From Melioribacter roseus P3M-2 (GTDB taxonomy: Bacteria; Bacteroidota; Ignavibacteria; Ignavibacteriales; Melioribacteraceae), in assembly GCF_000279145.1 (NCBI RefSeq), contig NC_018178.1:2923688-2987687 (forward strand): a stretch of 64,000 nt of DNA, read 5' to 3'. A program made the position numbers and the translations under genes. Numbering within the stretch: the stretch's first letter is position 1; each line of letters starts with the position of its first letter. This document shows, one piece after another, positions 18,005-24,968 of the stretch. Under the pieces are notes generated by a model that was not told the DNA's origin, searched no databases, and saw only the letters and a program-made list of their open reading frames with translations.

Positions 18005-18919
18005 ATGGACAAAGAACATCAATATTTGTTTGTCATTAATCCCGCCGCCGGGAAAGGCAAAGCCCTCAATTCTCTGGATAAGATTAAGGATTACCTTTAC
18101 CGTAAAAAGGTAGAACACCACATCGAAATATCCGAATTTCCCGGACACATAATAAATCTGGTCGAGAAATTATCCGATAACTTCACTCATCTGATATCGG
18201 TAGGCGGAGACGGAACACTAAATGAAGTAATAAACGGCATTAATCCCGATTCAAATCTTTCTCTCGGCGTGCTCCCGCTGGGCACGGGAAACGATTTTGC
18301 CAGAAATTTGAGACTCGATAAAAATATCGACCGGAATTTGAATTTGATTTTCAATTCCACTACGGTACGAAATTTTGACATCGGCTCTGTTAAGATTAAA
18401 GAGAACGGTCGAGAAATCAATTTTCGTTTCATCAACAGCCTGGGAATTGGCTTCGACGCTCTTGTGGCAAAATTAAATCAAAGGTCAAAACGGTTAAACG
18501 GTATTATTTCTTACATTTATGCGGTTTTGGGTGGTTTAATGAAATACCGCCCCCTTGATGTGGTAGTAAATGCCGATACGGTTAAAATCGAAGGGAAAAA
18601 ATTACTGATTACCGTCGGCAACGGACTTACTTCCGGAGGCGGTTTTTATTTGACTCCGAATGCCAAGATTGACGATAATCTGCTGGATATTTGCGTCATC
18701 GATCATATGTCGAAACTTAAAATTCTCCGTAAATTACCTTTGGCCGTAATGAACAAACTCGAATCGGCAAAAGAGGCAAATTTTTTCAATTCCGAAAAGA
18801 TAGAAATTAAACTCAACACTCCTTATTATGTACATGCGGACGGAGAGATTATATCAGAGCGGGCATCCGAGATTACCGTAACAATATTAAAAAACAAATT
18901 AAAAATAATTTCAAACTGA
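18005..18919 (+). CDS. diacylglycerol kinase family lipid kinase
   Basis: 304 residues. DAGK catalytic domain motifs: VINPAAGKGKA, SVGGDGTLNEVINGI and LPLGTGNDFARNL; the YegS/DgkB-type C-terminal domain follows. It phosphorylates a lipid such as diacylglycerol at the inner membrane. The ATG follows the ftsY stop directly, so it is co-expressed with ftsY. The precise substrate is unknown. Confidence 0.88.
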   Translation: MDKEHQYLFVINPAAGKGKALNSLDKIKDYLYRKKVEHHIEISEFPGHIINLVEKLSDNFTHLISVGGDGTLNEVINGINPDSNLSLGVLPLGTGNDFARNLRLDKNIDRNLNLIFNSTTVRNFDIGSVKIKENGREINFRFINSLGIGFDALVAKLNQRSKRLNGIISYIYAVLGGLMKYRPLDVVVNADTVKIEGKKLLITVGNGLTSGGGFYLTPNAKIDDNLLDICVIDHMSKLKILRKLPLAVMNKLESAKEANFFNSEKIEIKLNTPYYVHADGEIISERASEITVTILKNKLKIISN

Positions 18920-18920
18920 G

Positions 18921-19124
18921 ATGCTAATAAAGAAACCTAAACATAAGGATTTCGAATATTTACCGCGGTTTTACAAGCCTGAAGAAGACCGCGAGGAACG
19001 TTTAAGAAAACGGCTCGGTTTCAACAGAAAAAGAAAATTCAAAAAAAAGGGCAGAAGTCCGTTAATCTGGCTGGTTTTATTGATACTGGTAATTTATCTA
19101 TATTACAGATTCAGTAATTTATAA
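18921..19124 (+). CDS. small basic tail-anchored protein
   Basis: 67 residues: a very basic first half (RKRLGFNRKRKFKKKGRSP) and one C-terminal membrane segment (IWLVLLILVIYLYY). It starts 1 bp after the lipid kinase stop. The family is not recognised. It is the last host gene before the dif-like site at 19130. Confidence 0.6.
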   Translation: MLIKKPKHKDFEYLPRFYKPEEDREERLRKRLGFNRKRKFKKKGRSPLIWLVLLILVIYLYYRFSNL

Positions 19125-19129
19125 ATCTT

Positions 19130-19157
19130 AGTTTACATAATATACATTATGTGTTAT
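19130..19157 (+). repeat. dif-like site at the left element border (attL)
   Basis: 28 bp read as AGTTTACATAA - TATACA - TTATGTGTTAT. The left arm equals the reverse complement of the XerD arm of B. subtilis dif as I remember it (TTATGTAAACT), and CATAATATACATTATG equals the core of E. coli dif in reverse orientation. Bases 19137-19153 are repeated exactly at 28066-28082. Expected to be cut by XerC and XerD. Confidence 0.85.
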
Positions 19158-19168
19158 TACCTTAGCAC
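19157..19168 (+). repeat. left copy of a 12-13 bp inverted repeat next to attL
   Basis: TTACCTTAGCAC directly follows the dif-like site (with the preceding A, 13 bases from 19156). Its exact reverse complement GTGCTAAGGTAA is at 28041-28052, just inside the right site. In the excised circle the two arms would flank the joined attachment site symmetrically. Confidence 0.8.
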
Positions 19169-19348
19169 CGTAACAAATATAATTTGCTTAAATGCTATTG
19201 TCAAGTAAAAAATTAATACTCCGCTATACAAAACAGAATAATTTTAAACTTTCTGCTTTATGTAAATTCCTTAATAGAAAAACCGTTAGGTTTTTCAACT
19301 TTCTTGTACATTAACAATAACAAATAACATACATATATATATAGTAGA
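19169..19348. other. AT-rich non-coding region of the element, possible unwinding region
   Basis: 180 bp without a credible gene. It holds a hairpin GAAAAACC-GTTA-GGTTTTTC (19277-19296), an 11-base match to the XerD arm in opposite orientation with one mismatch (TTATGTAAATT, 19258-19268), and an alternating AT run (ACATACATATATATATA) just before the iterons. Together with the iterons it makes up the 347-bp gap before the lipoprotein gene. Confidence 0.5.
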
Positions 19349-19414
19349 AACGACATTTTTATCGTTACGGGACGACAAAAATATCGTTCCGGAACGATAT
19401 TTTTATCGTTTGCC
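19349..19414 (+). repeat. three tandem 22-bp iterons, each an imperfect palindrome
   Basis: Copies start at 19349, 19371 and 19393. Each contains (A/G)ACGA-N8-TCGTT, a dyad with arms 8 bp apart, then a 4-base linker (ACGG, CCGG, TGCC). Copies 2 and 3 together also give a perfect 28-bp palindrome (19377-19404). Exact 22-bp phasing puts the dyads on one face of the helix. Read with the DnaA boxes downstream this looks like an iteron-type replication origin; a repressor operator array is the alternative. Confidence 0.75.
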
Positions 19415-19438
19415 TTTTAGTTATCCACATTTTATATT
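19410..19438 (+). promoter_or_regulatory. candidate promoter of the lipoprotein gene
   Basis: TTGCCT (19410-19415), 17-bp spacer, TATATT (19433-19438). The first DnaA box lies in the spacer and the second near the expected start of transcription; the third iteron abuts the -35. Binding of Rep or DnaA would be expected to affect this promoter. Confidence 0.4.
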
Positions 19439-19451
19439 GCGCTTGTCCACA
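19421..19451 (+). promoter_or_regulatory. two DnaA boxes 22 bp apart
   Basis: TTATCCACA at 19421-19429 is the consensus DnaA box; TTGTCCACA at 19443-19451 differs at one base. Same orientation, seven bases after the iteron array. Supports host DnaA taking part in replication of the excised element. Confidence 0.65.
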
Positions 19452-19471
19452 AATTAATTAGGGGTTTAATT

Positions 19472-19849
19472 ATGAAAGCACATTACAAACTTATAGCATC
19501 AACTTTAATTTTATCTTTTTTACTTTCCGGGTGCGCTCTTTTATTTCAAGGTATTAATCAAAAGGTATCGCTTGATTCCTCGCCGGACACTGCCGAAGTA
19601 TGGGTAAACGGCGTAAAAATGGGTTTAACTCCGTGCAAAATTGAATTGAAAAGGAACTCCGAATATACTATCGAATTTAAAAAGGATGGTTATAATATCA
19701 AAAGTTATCGTGTTACGAATAGCGTCGGTGCCGGATGGATAGTCCTTGATATTTTAGGGGGGTTAATTCCTGTTATTATTGACGCCTCAACTGGGGCTTG
19801 GTATTCACTCGACCAGGATAATATTAACGTTATGTTAGAAAAGCAATAA
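19472..19849 (+). CDS. PEGA-domain lipoprotein carried by the element
   Basis: 125 residues. Signal peptide with lipobox LLSGC (Cys21); a PEGA-like beta domain (SLDSSPDTAEVWVNGVKMG, then LTPCKIELKRN); and a hydrophobic segment GWIVLDILGGLIPVII near residue 90. AGGGG precedes the ATG. It is the only plus-strand gene of the element and sits alone next to the origin, with its own promoter and terminator. A surface lipoprotein in this position would suit a lysogeny-expressed gene such as superinfection exclusion; that is inference. Confidence 0.75.
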   Translation: MKAHYKLIASTLILSFLLSGCALLFQGINQKVSLDSSPDTAEVWVNGVKMGLTPCKIELKRNSEYTIEFKKDGYNIKSYRVTNSVGAGWIVLDILGGLIPVIIDASTGAWYSLDQDNINVMLEKQ

Positions 19850-19855
19850 AAAATG

Positions 19856-19885
19856 AAGCCGGTTTTTTACCGGCTTTATTTTTTT
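19856..19885. terminator. bidirectional terminator between convergent element genes
   Basis: Stem AAGCCGGT / ACCGGCTT with a T5 loop, followed by TATTTTTTT on the plus strand; A-runs on the other side serve the minus strand. It separates the lipoprotein from the end of the late operon; its 3' arm touches the stop codon at 19876. Confidence 0.85.
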
Positions 19886-20364
19886 ATCAAAAAATATAAA
19901 CCAACTCCACCGAGTACCAAGTAAGGCAAAACGTCTAAACCGGAGTTTGTTCTTCCCGGAATTGAACTCGCCTCATTATAAATATTTTGTGGATTATAAT
20001 AAGGAATTGCGCTATCAGATTCCGGGATATTAGATTTTCCGGACGTTTGTTTTTGTGCCTTAATAGTTTGCAAATAATTTTTTATGTTATCTTGCCAGCC
20101 CGCCGGGACGTAAATATAGCTTTCAATTTTTTTCGTGTCAACATCGCTCCAGCTTAAGCCATACTGTTTAATCCATTCGTTTATTTGGTTAATTCTATTA
20201 GTCAGGTCTCCGGGAATAAACTTATCCCCTTGCCAATATCCTTTATCTTCTGAACTGAAAAGTCCACCTATTAAATCGCCAACAACCGGAATTAATCCGG
20301 CGACACTTGTAAGAAAATCAGAATCGTTTTTAAATCCGCTAAAACCAATTGTAACGCCGTTCAT
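19876..20364 (-). CDS. tail-anchored element protein, last gene of the late operon
   Basis: 162 residues, family not recognised. A Gly-rich hydrophobic stretch near the N terminus (TSVAGLIPVVGDLIGGLF, about 19-36) and a C-terminal membrane segment (VLPYLVLGGVGLYFLIKK). The middle is polar. AAGGAGATAAGGCT before the ATG is the best Shine-Dalgarno sequence in the element. A membrane-anchored virion or lysis protein is possible. Confidence 0.65.
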   Translation of the reverse strand: MNGVTIGFSGFKNDSDFLTSVAGLIPVVGDLIGGLFSSEDKGYWQGDKFIPGDLTNRINQINEWIKQYGLSWSDVDTKKIESYIYVPAGWQDNIKNYLQTIKAQKQTSGKSNIPESDSAIPYYNPQNIYNEASSIPGRTNSGLDVLPYLVLGGVGLYFLIKK

Positions 20365-20446
20365 AGCCTTATCTCCTTTTAGCCTATAATATGATATGCC
20401 TTTATTAAAATTCGTGGCTTATACGCCATTTATGGAAGCCATTTTG

Positions 20447-20620
20447 TTATTTCTTCAATCGCTTTAAGGCTTTTCTGTATTCTGCAAGCCTTTCCCGTCT
20501 TAATTTTTTTAATTTACTTTCAAGGTCTTTTATTCGCTTTGTCTTGCTGTGTACTTTTCTATCTTTCCAAGCCTTTGCCAGAATATTAGTTTTTTTCCGA
20601 GTATTATTTTTTTTCCTCAT
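20447..20620 (-). CDS. small, very basic protein (57 aa)
   Basis: Found by reading the minus strand. ATG at 20620, stop TAA at 20447, 57 residues, about 26 of them Lys or Arg (MRKKNNTRKKTNILAKAW at the start, RRERLAEYRKALKRLKK at the end). Predicted helical. The start lies inside the preceding 54-aa gene. Such composition suits nucleic-acid binding, for instance genome condensation in a virion; the function is inferred from composition only. Confidence 0.55.
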   Translation of the reverse strand: MRKKNNTRKKTNILAKAWKDRKVHSKTKRIKDLESKLKKLRRERLAEYRKALKRLKK

Positions 20621-20768
20621 TTTTCATATATCCTTTTTTTTTGAGTAAAGCCGTTCCCAGCGTGAAAATAAACAGTATTTCAGAGTCCGGAATTTTTTCC
20701 CAGTCTATTTTTTTTATTTCTTTAGCAAGTATTTCCGGGACTTTCACATATTCAAATTTATTATTCAT
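20604..20768 (-). CDS. small hypothetical protein (54 aa)
   Basis: ATG at 20768, TAA at 20604; begins MNNKFEYVKVPEILAKEI and has a weak hydrophobic patch EILFIFTLGTALL (about 30-42). It overlaps the upstream gene by 8 bp and the downstream basic-protein gene by 17 bp, the same packing as the other element genes. No family recognised. Confidence 0.55.
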   Translation of the reverse strand: MNNKFEYVKVPEILAKEIKKIDWEKIPDSEILFIFTLGTALLKKKGYMKNEEKK

Positions 20769-21255
20769 TTTTGTTTTTTATTAATAATGGTAAAATCATA
20801 TTTAATATATCCGTTCCGGAACTTTCAGAATCTTCACTTCTAAGTTTTTCAATTTCGTTTTCAAGCTGTTTAATTCTTTCTTGATAAAACTGTATTTGTA
20901 TTTTAAACGCTTCGTCTTTCATTGCTATAATAGATTGTATATCAAAATTGTTATTGCTTTTATTCGCTAATAACGAGTCGATTTTCTCAAATAATAAATC
21001 GATTTTAGAATCCTCGGGAGTTTTATTCTTTGTTTCTGTAACTAAGCCATTTATGTTTTGAACGATATTTCTTTGTTCTCCGATTTTTTTTATAGACAAA
21101 CTATAACGCCCGGAACCGAATTTATTGCCTAAATATTTTTGAAGATACGTTTTATTTTTTCCGTTTACTTGCTCGCCATCTATAATTTCCAATTGCTGTT
21201 TATTCTTATTAACGACGATATATTCGATATTTTCATATATATCATTTTTTTTCAT
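20761..21255 (-). CDS. element protein with C-terminal coiled coil
   Basis: 164 residues. The N-terminal half is mixed alpha/beta (IEYIVVNKNKQQLEIIDGEQ); residues 85-140 form a strong coiled coil (FYQERIKQLENEIEKLRSE), followed by a short hydrophobic end (ILNMILPLLIK). Family not recognised. Located just downstream of the lysozyme gene in the late operon. Confidence 0.6.
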   Translation of the reverse strand: MKKNDIYENIEYIVVNKNKQQLEIIDGEQVNGKNKTYLQKYLGNKFGSGRYSLSIKKIGEQRNIVQNINGLVTETKNKTPEDSKIDLLFEKIDSLLANKSNNNFDIQSIIAMKDEAFKIQIQFYQERIKQLENEIEKLRSEDSESSGTDILNMILPLLIKNKNE

Positions 21256-21261
21256 TTGCTA

Positions 21262-21768
21262 TTACCCCCAAAAAGAATAAAGTAATTGCCGCAATCTCCA
21301 AAAGTCTGTAATTTTTTTTTCCATCAACCAACTAAATTTTGCAATGTAATCGCTTATATGTGTCCCAAACGAGTCCGCCGGGTCATATACAAAATTAGTT
21401 TCAATCGCTTTTTTCAATCCGTTAAATCCGCCTAAATGTGCGCCGGCAATTAAACCAAACAAATTTATTCTTGTTGTTAAATTATTACTCTTTCCTGCAA
21501 CTTTCGAACCGATATATTTATCCAGCCCGGAACTTATTATTTTATTCTCTAAGTCTTTTACGTGCGCCTCGAAAAATTTTTCTTGCATTTCCGGCGTAAA
21601 TTCAGAACGGGTTAAATGTTTTAATCCGAGTATTGATTCAATATCTTTACGCCTTGCCTCTCCGAATTGATATTTCCCCCAATAATTTCCATAGTCTTTA
21701 TTATAATTCCCACCGGACTCGCTAAATCCTAATGCTTCTTTAAATTTATAATAATCGCTTGTTGTCAT
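21262..21768 (-). CDS. lytic transglycosylase/lysozyme-like virion enzyme
   Basis: 168 residues. The start FKEALGFSESGGNYN carries the catalytic-type Glu (residue 17) in an E-S-G-G-N-Y context, followed by YWGKYQFGEARRKD, the G-x-Y-Q-F-G pattern of SLT/lysozyme-fold enzymes. A further hydrophobic patch LFGLIAGAHLGGFNG belongs to the same fold. It would cut peptidoglycan during entry or release. The start ATG overlaps the stop of the upstream gene by one base. Confidence 0.75.
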   Translation of the reverse strand: MTTSDYYKFKEALGFSESGGNYNKDYGNYWGKYQFGEARRKDIESILGLKHLTRSEFTPEMQEKFFEAHVKDLENKIISSGLDKYIGSKVAGKSNNLTTRINLFGLIAGAHLGGFNGLKKAIETNFVYDPADSFGTHISDYIAKFSWLMEKKITDFWRLRQLLYSFWG

Positions 21769-22253
21769 TATATTAATTCCGCTGTTATTTTAATTACACA
21801 TTGTACCGGCGAAAATAAAGTACTTTGATATACGTTTTCGTAGTGGTCTGCTTTAATCATAATATTGAAACTTTCAATTTTCGCAGTTTCAAAGTCGGTT
21901 TCAATATTGTCAAGAACATTATAATAGTTTTTCGTTGTGTCTTTATTGAAATATATATTTTTATTAACCTCTACTTGAAAATATTGATTGCTATTTCCAA
22001 GATTCCAGCCGGCTGAAGTTTTTGGAATTAAACAGTCTTTTTTTACTACTTTAAAATTTGTATAGGTAACCGGCGACAGCGAAGAAACTTCTGCGCCGGT
22101 TACAATTATATCACTCTGCGCATAAAAAGATTTTTCGATTTTTTTTATTAATAGTTTCTTTCCCCTAATACTTTCGAAAGGCTCAACCATAGTTAATTTA
22201 TTTCCGTCGGTCAAGCCTTTGAAAGTTATCAATATAAAATTATCAAGGTGCAT
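21768..22253 (-). CDS. beta-rich element protein, possible vertex or spike
   Basis: 161 residues, no signal or membrane segment, rich in alternating hydrophobic/polar stretches (FILITFKGL, DIIVTGAEVS, CVIKITAEL) typical of beta-sandwich proteins. No family recognised. It lies between the single-jelly-roll protein and the lysozyme, adjacent to the former with no gap, a common position for minor capsid genes in jelly-roll phages. Confidence 0.6.
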   Translation of the reverse strand: MHLDNFILITFKGLTDGNKLTMVEPFESIRGKKLLIKKIEKSFYAQSDIIVTGAEVSSLSPVTYTNFKVVKKDCLIPKTSAGWNLGNSNQYFQVEVNKNIYFNKDTTKNYYNVLDNIETDFETAKIESFNIMIKADHYENVYQSTLFSPVQCVIKITAELI

Positions 22254-22589
22254 TTATACCACCACTTTTTGACCAATAAAATCAACCTCAAAATAATTAA
22301 CTGTCGCACCGGACTTGTTCGTAATTTCAACCGTTATCTGTGTATTCGGGTCAATAATATATGGAACTGTTAACCTTAATCCGTTATTCCCCTTGCCAAT
22401 GTTAGCACTATTAAACGCCGTAGTGCTATATAAAGTGCCGTCTGCTTTTCTTATTTTAACAAGAACGTTGTTGACTTCGGATGAACGGATCTCGTGTAAC
22501 TCGAACGGCTCACTACCGATATTTACGTTTTGACTTGTAGTCGTGCCGTCTGCAATCGAACCATCGAAAACTACATTGTAAATGAACAT
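22254..22589 (-). CDS. putative single-jelly-roll minor capsid (penton-like) protein
   Basis: 111 residues. Residues 75-109 (VPYIIDPNTQITVEIT, then FEVDFIGQKV) match the end of each half of the neighbouring 360-aa protein (LPYPVVIPSQSRVKASIY ... KLTAMFKGTLQRV and LQFPIIINSTSNVVVKVE ... KILRVELTG). A one-barrel partner beside a two-barrel capsid gene is the usual arrangement for penton proteins. The assignment is inference from this pattern. Confidence 0.6.
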   Translation of the reverse strand: MFIYNVVFDGSIADGTTTSQNVNIGSEPFELHEIRSSEVNNVLVKIRKADGTLYSTTAFNSANIGKGNNGLRLTVPYIIDPNTQITVEITNKSGATVNYFEVDFIGQKVVV

Positions 22590-22615
22590 ATTTTCACCTT
22601 TATTTTTTTTAGTTA

Positions 22616-23698
22616 TTAAACTCTTTGCAATGTACCTTTAAACATAGCGGTTAATTTTGAACCGGTCGTAATAAGAGAATTAAGCGACGGAACGTAAATA
22701 CTTGCTTTAACTCTACTTTGAGACGGGATTACAACCGGATACGGTAAAGTAAGACCATACGAAGAATAATACCTCGATTTCTTATTATAACTGTTAGCAT
22801 AATATAAATACAATGTGAATAAATCGCCGTTTCCGAACTCTATCATTTCAGTATCGTCAACGGTTACCTTAAGATAAGAACCTCTTAACGCCGACAATAT
22901 TGTATGGTCAAGCATCGAACCAGCCGCCGCTTGAGTACCAGCAAGGAAAAACTCTATATTTTCAATCGAAAAGGTTTCTTTATCGCTTAACGGAAATGTT
23001 TTCGAAAATAAACGGACATCTTTGTTTTGTGTGCTAAATAAATCATAAGTAACTCCTTGCGTAGCGTCAAAATCGACAGTATCATACATAGTAAAGGAAA
23101 GTCGTTCGATCAATTTGTCGCCTTGTGGATTAAAAACAAACGGTGTTAATTTGTCGAACTTGACGCCCGTTAATTCTACACGTAGAATTTTAGTATCGAA
23201 ATTCGTTGCAATGCTCGACGTGGTTTCTACTTTTACAACTACGTTAGACGTGGAATTAATAATAATTGGAAATTGCAGTTTTCTTTTACGCTTAATTTGC
23301 GTTACATAGTCCCAGTTTGAAGTAACTGCACCCTCATCCTGATTATTCAAAATGTTAAAAGTTAGAATTTCGGTAAAGGGTATTTTTGCCTTGACTCTGT
23401 CGTCAATACTTATTAACAAATAAGTTTGTTGAAACAAGTCATAATAGTTTGTCTGCCAAACTGATTCCTCAAGATAAACGCCTATTTCGTTAATGAATAC
23501 AACTTCATTCTGCGAAATTGGAAAGACACGGTTTCTTTTATCAACGCTCAACTCTGAATTTACGAACGCATTATACTGCGTAGTCCCGTTTTTAATAGTT
23601 ATTTCGTCGTATAATGTATAAGGTTTAATTCGGACTTTTTCATTTGTAGGATAGCCGAATTTTTTTAATTGTTGAATTACTAAATCGTAATTAGTCAT
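22616..23698 (-). CDS. putative double-jelly-roll major capsid protein
   Basis: 360 residues, beta-rich, no signal peptide. Two halves repeat one pattern: VFPISQNEVVFINEIGVYL (58-76) with TFPLSDKETFSIENIEFFL (234-252); YLLISIDD (93-100) with YLKVTVDD (275-282); LQFPIIINSTSNVVVKVE (141-158) with LPYPVVIPSQSRVKASIY (318-335); KILRVELTG (170-178) with KLTAMFKG (348-355). The offset is about 177 residues throughout. Tandem beta-barrels of this size are the mark of capsid proteins of tailless dsDNA phages and of ssDNA phage FLiP. It is the longest late gene apart from the 367-aa protein. A duplicated non-capsid beta protein is the alternative. Confidence 0.7.
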   Translation of the reverse strand: MTNYDLVIQQLKKFGYPTNEKVRIKPYTLYDEITIKNGTTQYNAFVNSELSVDKRNRVFPISQNEVVFINEIGVYLEESVWQTNYYDLFQQTYLLISIDDRVKAKIPFTEILTFNILNNQDEGAVTSNWDYVTQIKRKRKLQFPIIINSTSNVVVKVETTSSIATNFDTKILRVELTGVKFDKLTPFVFNPQGDKLIERLSFTMYDTVDFDATQGVTYDLFSTQNKDVRLFSKTFPLSDKETFSIENIEFFLAGTQAAAGSMLDHTILSALRGSYLKVTVDDTEMIEFGNGDLFTLYLYYANSYNKKSRYYSSYGLTLPYPVVIPSQSRVKASIYVPSLNSLITTGSKLTAMFKGTLQRV

Positions 23699-23715
23699 TT
23701 TTTTAGTCTCCTTTT

Positions 23716-24078
23716 TTACGAATAAAACCTTTTATAATTTGTAACAAGTTTCGGAACGGACACATAATCTTTTAATCCTGCATTCAATTGCATTGTTGTA
23801 TTATTAGCCGGCAAAACATTATTGGACTGCAACATCGGTTTAACTAAATCATCAACTATATTTGCAACGGCAACGGCAACGCCGACATTTGCAATTGCCG
23901 GTTTTTTGAGTAGCTGCGATAATAGCAAAGCAACCGCCGCTCCCGAAATTTGCCCGCTCATTCCAGTTTGAAAAGGTATATTTAATTTACTAAGAATCAA
24001 CGGCGCATTATTTACCGCCAAAGCACCGAGAACCGCATCGGTTAATTGTTTTGTGTCGAACATTTTTTTTCTTTTCAT
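23716..24078 (-). CDS. small hydrophobic element protein
   Basis: 120 residues; two or three hydrophobic stretches (ISGAAVALLLSQLL and ANVGVAVAVANIV) separated by short polar parts and a polar C terminus. It may be a membrane protein of the virion or the host envelope. An internal ATG six codons in is a possible alternative start. It lies directly upstream of the putative capsid gene. Confidence 0.6.
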   Translation of the reverse strand: MKRKKMFDTKQLTDAVLGALAVNNAPLILSKLNIPFQTGMSGQISGAAVALLLSQLLKKPAIANVGVAVAVANIVDDLVKPMLQSNNVLPANNTTMQLNAGLKDYVSVPKLVTNYKRFYS

Positions 24079-24083
24079 TTTTT

Positions 24084-24233
24084 TTATTCCTTATTTTTTT
24101 TATTAGTTATTACTTCTTTTAACCACTTGATTTCTGTTTCAACCTTTGATAATCTGTTAGTTATTCCGATATACGTTGATAATAATCCTGCAATAAAAAC
24201 CAATAACTGAATAATGATTTCATTTGCTTGCAT
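24084..24233 (-). CDS. small membrane protein (49 aa), holin/XhlA-like layout
   Basis: ATG at 24233, TAA at 24084. One membrane segment (IIIQLLVFIAGLLSTYIGI, about 6-24), then a charged helix (RLSKVETEIKWLKEVI). This membrane-plus-coiled-coil layout resembles XhlA-type accessory holins. It fills the gap between two other membrane protein genes and is followed 5 bp later by the 120-aa gene. Confidence 0.55.
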   Translation of the reverse strand: MQANEIIIQLLVFIAGLLSTYIGITNRLSKVETEIKWLKEVITNKKNKE

Positions 24234-24247
24234 CTTTTTTCCATCTC

Positions 24248-24463
24248 TTATTTGAATTTTACGAATTCTTTGGGGTCTTTAAGTGCAACCTTACCGGTAT
24301 ATATTAAGCTCCATATCATTGATAATAGAACGGCAACGGCACCGGAAATAATTTCCTCAATACTATTTTGCGACACGCCCAAAGCAACGAACCAAGTCCC
24401 CGCAATCTTCATTAGCCATTGTACGATTTTAGTAATTAGCATTTTTTTTATTGCATCAAACAT
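24248..24463 (-). CDS. holin-like small membrane protein
   Basis: 71 residues from the ATG at 24463, chosen because GGAGAG lies 8 bases upstream; a TTG at 24592 would add 43 residues and overlap the upstream gene by 14 bp. Two membrane segments: ITKIVQWLMKIAGTWFVALG and ISGAVAVLLSMIWSLIYTG. Size and topology fit class II holins; no family match can be claimed. Confidence 0.6.
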   Translation of the reverse strand: MFDAIKKMLITKIVQWLMKIAGTWFVALGVSQNSIEEIISGAVAVLLSMIWSLIYTGKVALKDPKEFVKFK

Positions 24464-24578
24464 TTTTTTCTCTCCATTTGTTTTTGTTTCATAATAAAGA
24501 ACTTTTATCCGGTCAATTATATTTAATCTGAATTTAAGCTCTGTTTTATCCGGCACATTAACCGGTTTTAATATTTTC

Positions 24579-24968
24579 TTAATCCTTAACAATTTTATAA
24601 ACCATAAAAAGAATTAATAAAGGAATTACTTTATCTACGTTTGACGTTATTTGACTAATAGTCCTTTTAACGCCAGCACCTATATTTGAGAACAAATATT
24701 CTAAGTCTGATTTTACAACTTGTTTCTCGTTTAACGGTTTCCCGTAATTCGCTAAAAAATAACTAAATAAAAGCTCATAATTATCTAAATAAGCCGGCTC
24801 CGGCTTTAAGCGCCGATATTTGTAATCAGCCAAATAAAAGTCTTTCAAAGTTTCATACGGAATCGGCAAATCAAAATTTTTCAGAACCGGATAATTTGTC
24901 TTGAACCATTGCAGCCCGGCATCTCCATATTTGGCAATAAATTCTACTTCGTTTTTTGCGTAATTCAT
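24579..24968 (-). CDS. tail-anchored element protein (129 aa)
   Basis: 129 residues: a soluble Tyr/Phe-rich domain and a C-terminal membrane segment (VIPLLILFMVYKIVKD). It overlaps the stop of the 367-aa gene by 4 bp (ATGA). Family not recognised. The recurring C-terminal anchors in this operon suggest insertion into a virion membrane. Confidence 0.6.
   Translation of the reverse strand: MNYAKNEVEFIAKYGDAGLQWFKTNYPVLKNFDLPIPYETLKDFYLADYKYRRLKPEPAYLDNYELLFSYFLANYGKPLNEKQVVKSDLEYLFSNIGAGVKRTISQITSNVDKVIPLLILFMVYKIVKD

Noticed and set aside
19320-19343. ACATACATATATATATA as a microsatellite
   Set aside because: Short and within an origin-like region; better explained as AT-rich unwinding sequence.
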